Assembly: GCA_028293305.1 (NCBI GenBank) | Contig: JAQGPD010000333.1 | Location: 1-17,452, forward strand | Direction of reading: 5' to 3' | Origin: Verrucomicrobiales bacterium | Lineage (GTDB): Bacteria > Verrucomicrobiota > Verrucomicrobiia > Verrucomicrobiales > V1-33 | DNA: 17,452 nt | Shown: positions 17,010-17,452 of the stretch, piece by piece | Numbering within the stretch: position 1 is the stretch's first letter | How the letters are laid out: each line of letters begins with the position of its first letter | The notes under the pieces: model-generated | Seen by the model: the letters and a program-made list of their open reading frames with translations, nothing else | Told to the model about the DNA's origin: nothing | Database searches by the model: none | Made by a program: the position numbers and the translations under genes

Positions 17010-17452
17010 GCGGCCGTGAGCAGTTGCCGCAGATAGTTCATTTCCTCCTCCACCTCATGCGGCGCGCCCACCGTCCGGCGCACTTCCGCCCGCAGGTATT
17101 CCCGCAGCTTTTGCCGCCAAAGATGAATCTCCGACCGGAACGCCGCCACCGGCATGCCCAAACGCGCGGCGGCCGCATCCTGGGATATCGCCTCCCCCGG
17201 CCCGCCGATGAAAATCGAGATGACCTCCAGCGCCTCCTCCCCTCGCCGCGCGCGGCACTCCGCGGAAACCCGGTTCAGCGCCACCTGCATCACCGCCAGC
17301 GCCCATTGCCTATCAAATTCCATGCCGGCCAGGGAATCCGTGATGCCGGTGTCCTCCAACAATTCCGCATGATCATGGCCGCTCCCCCGTTTCAGCGTGA
17401 GCCGCCGGTCCCTTTCGCACAATAAAAAGTTGTTCAGGACACCTTGCAGAAA
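17006..17452 (-). CDS. ECF-type RNA polymerase sigma factor, C-terminal part
   Basis: The frame is open from the right edge to a TGA at 17006-17008, giving 148 residues that lack the N-terminus; a TTG at 17422 is merely internal. The first visible residues (FLQGVLNNFLLCERDRR, then LTLKRG) match the end of the region-2 block in sigma factors of this group. A helix-turn-helix at visible residues about 90-120 (QDAAAARLGMPVAAFRSEIH, then LWRQKLREYL) corresponds to region 4, which contacts the -35 element. The tail (RAEVRRTVGAPHEVEEEMNY) closely follows the conserved ending of ECF-type sigma factors paired with protein kinases in Verrucomicrobiota and Planctomycetota. The stop overlaps the kinase start by four bases, so the two are almost certainly one operon and probably one signalling pathway. 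The target promoters are unknown. Confidence 0.9.
   Translation of the reverse strand, partial: FLQGVLNNFLLCERDRRLTLKRGSGHDHAELLEDTGITDSLAGMEFDRQWALAVMQVALNRVSAECRARRGEEALEVISIFIGGPGEAISQDAAAARLGMPVAAFRSEIHLWRQKLREYLRAEVRRTVGAPHEVEEEMNYLRQLLTAA

Noticed and set aside
17006..17422. TTG at 17422 as the start of the sigma factor
   Set aside because: The frame stays open to the window edge and the upstream residues match the sigma region-2 end, so the true start lies outside the window.
1..17452. Enrichment of CTAAC / GTTAG, often as Leu-Thr (CTA ACN)
   Set aside because: About 18 copies is near or below the expectation for this base composition, despite the odd CTA codon use.
1..17452. CRISPR array, tRNA/rRNA, transposase or phage genes
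   Set aside because: No regularly spaced direct repeats, no tRNA-like cloverleaf that I could find, and no mobile-element protein motifs in any frame.

Overview
The window is GC-rich bacterial DNA that looks chromosomal. I see no phage, insertion-sequence, CRISPR, tRNA or rRNA genes. Three traits together suggest Verrucomicrobiota, or less likely Planctomycetota: a PATR-type (autotransporter-associated beta-strand) surface protein, giant exported proteins with FnIII-like, FG-GAP-like and thrombospondin-type-3 repeats, and an ECF-type sigma factor overlapping a Ser/Thr kinase with a WD40 tail. Most starts here also lack a Shine-Dalgarno sequence. The placement is inference from gene content.

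Layout: (1) Positions 1-1208, minus strand, hold the N-terminal 402 codons of an exported PATR-repeat protein that continues past the left edge. (2) Positions 1209-1726 are a divergent intergenic region with an AT-rich core, a plausible minus-strand promoter, and small dyads. (3) Positions 1727-13812, plus strand, carry three very large, closely spaced genes (1082, 1148 and 1771 codons; gaps of 28 and 46 bases). Each has a clear signal peptide and the set is probably one operon. The first is built largely of FnIII-like modules. The second has FG-GAP-like sequence, a chitobiase/hexosaminidase-C-like module and two clusters of Asp-rich calcium-binding-type repeats. The third is a beta-rich / alpha-helical / beta-rich protein I cannot assign to any family. 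(4) Positions 13836-17452, minus strand, converge on that cluster. They hold a sigma factor (partial, running off the right edge) whose stop overlaps the start of a membrane-anchored kinase/WD40 protein by four bases.

The three-gene cluster is the best candidate for something undescribed: together it encodes about 4000 residues of exported, mostly unassignable protein with no obvious enzyme. A shared surface or periplasmic assembly is the simplest reading, but nothing in the sequence proves the proteins act together. The sigma/kinase pair looks like a self-contained signalling unit. Its adjacency to the cluster is suggestive only, because the two units are transcribed toward each other.
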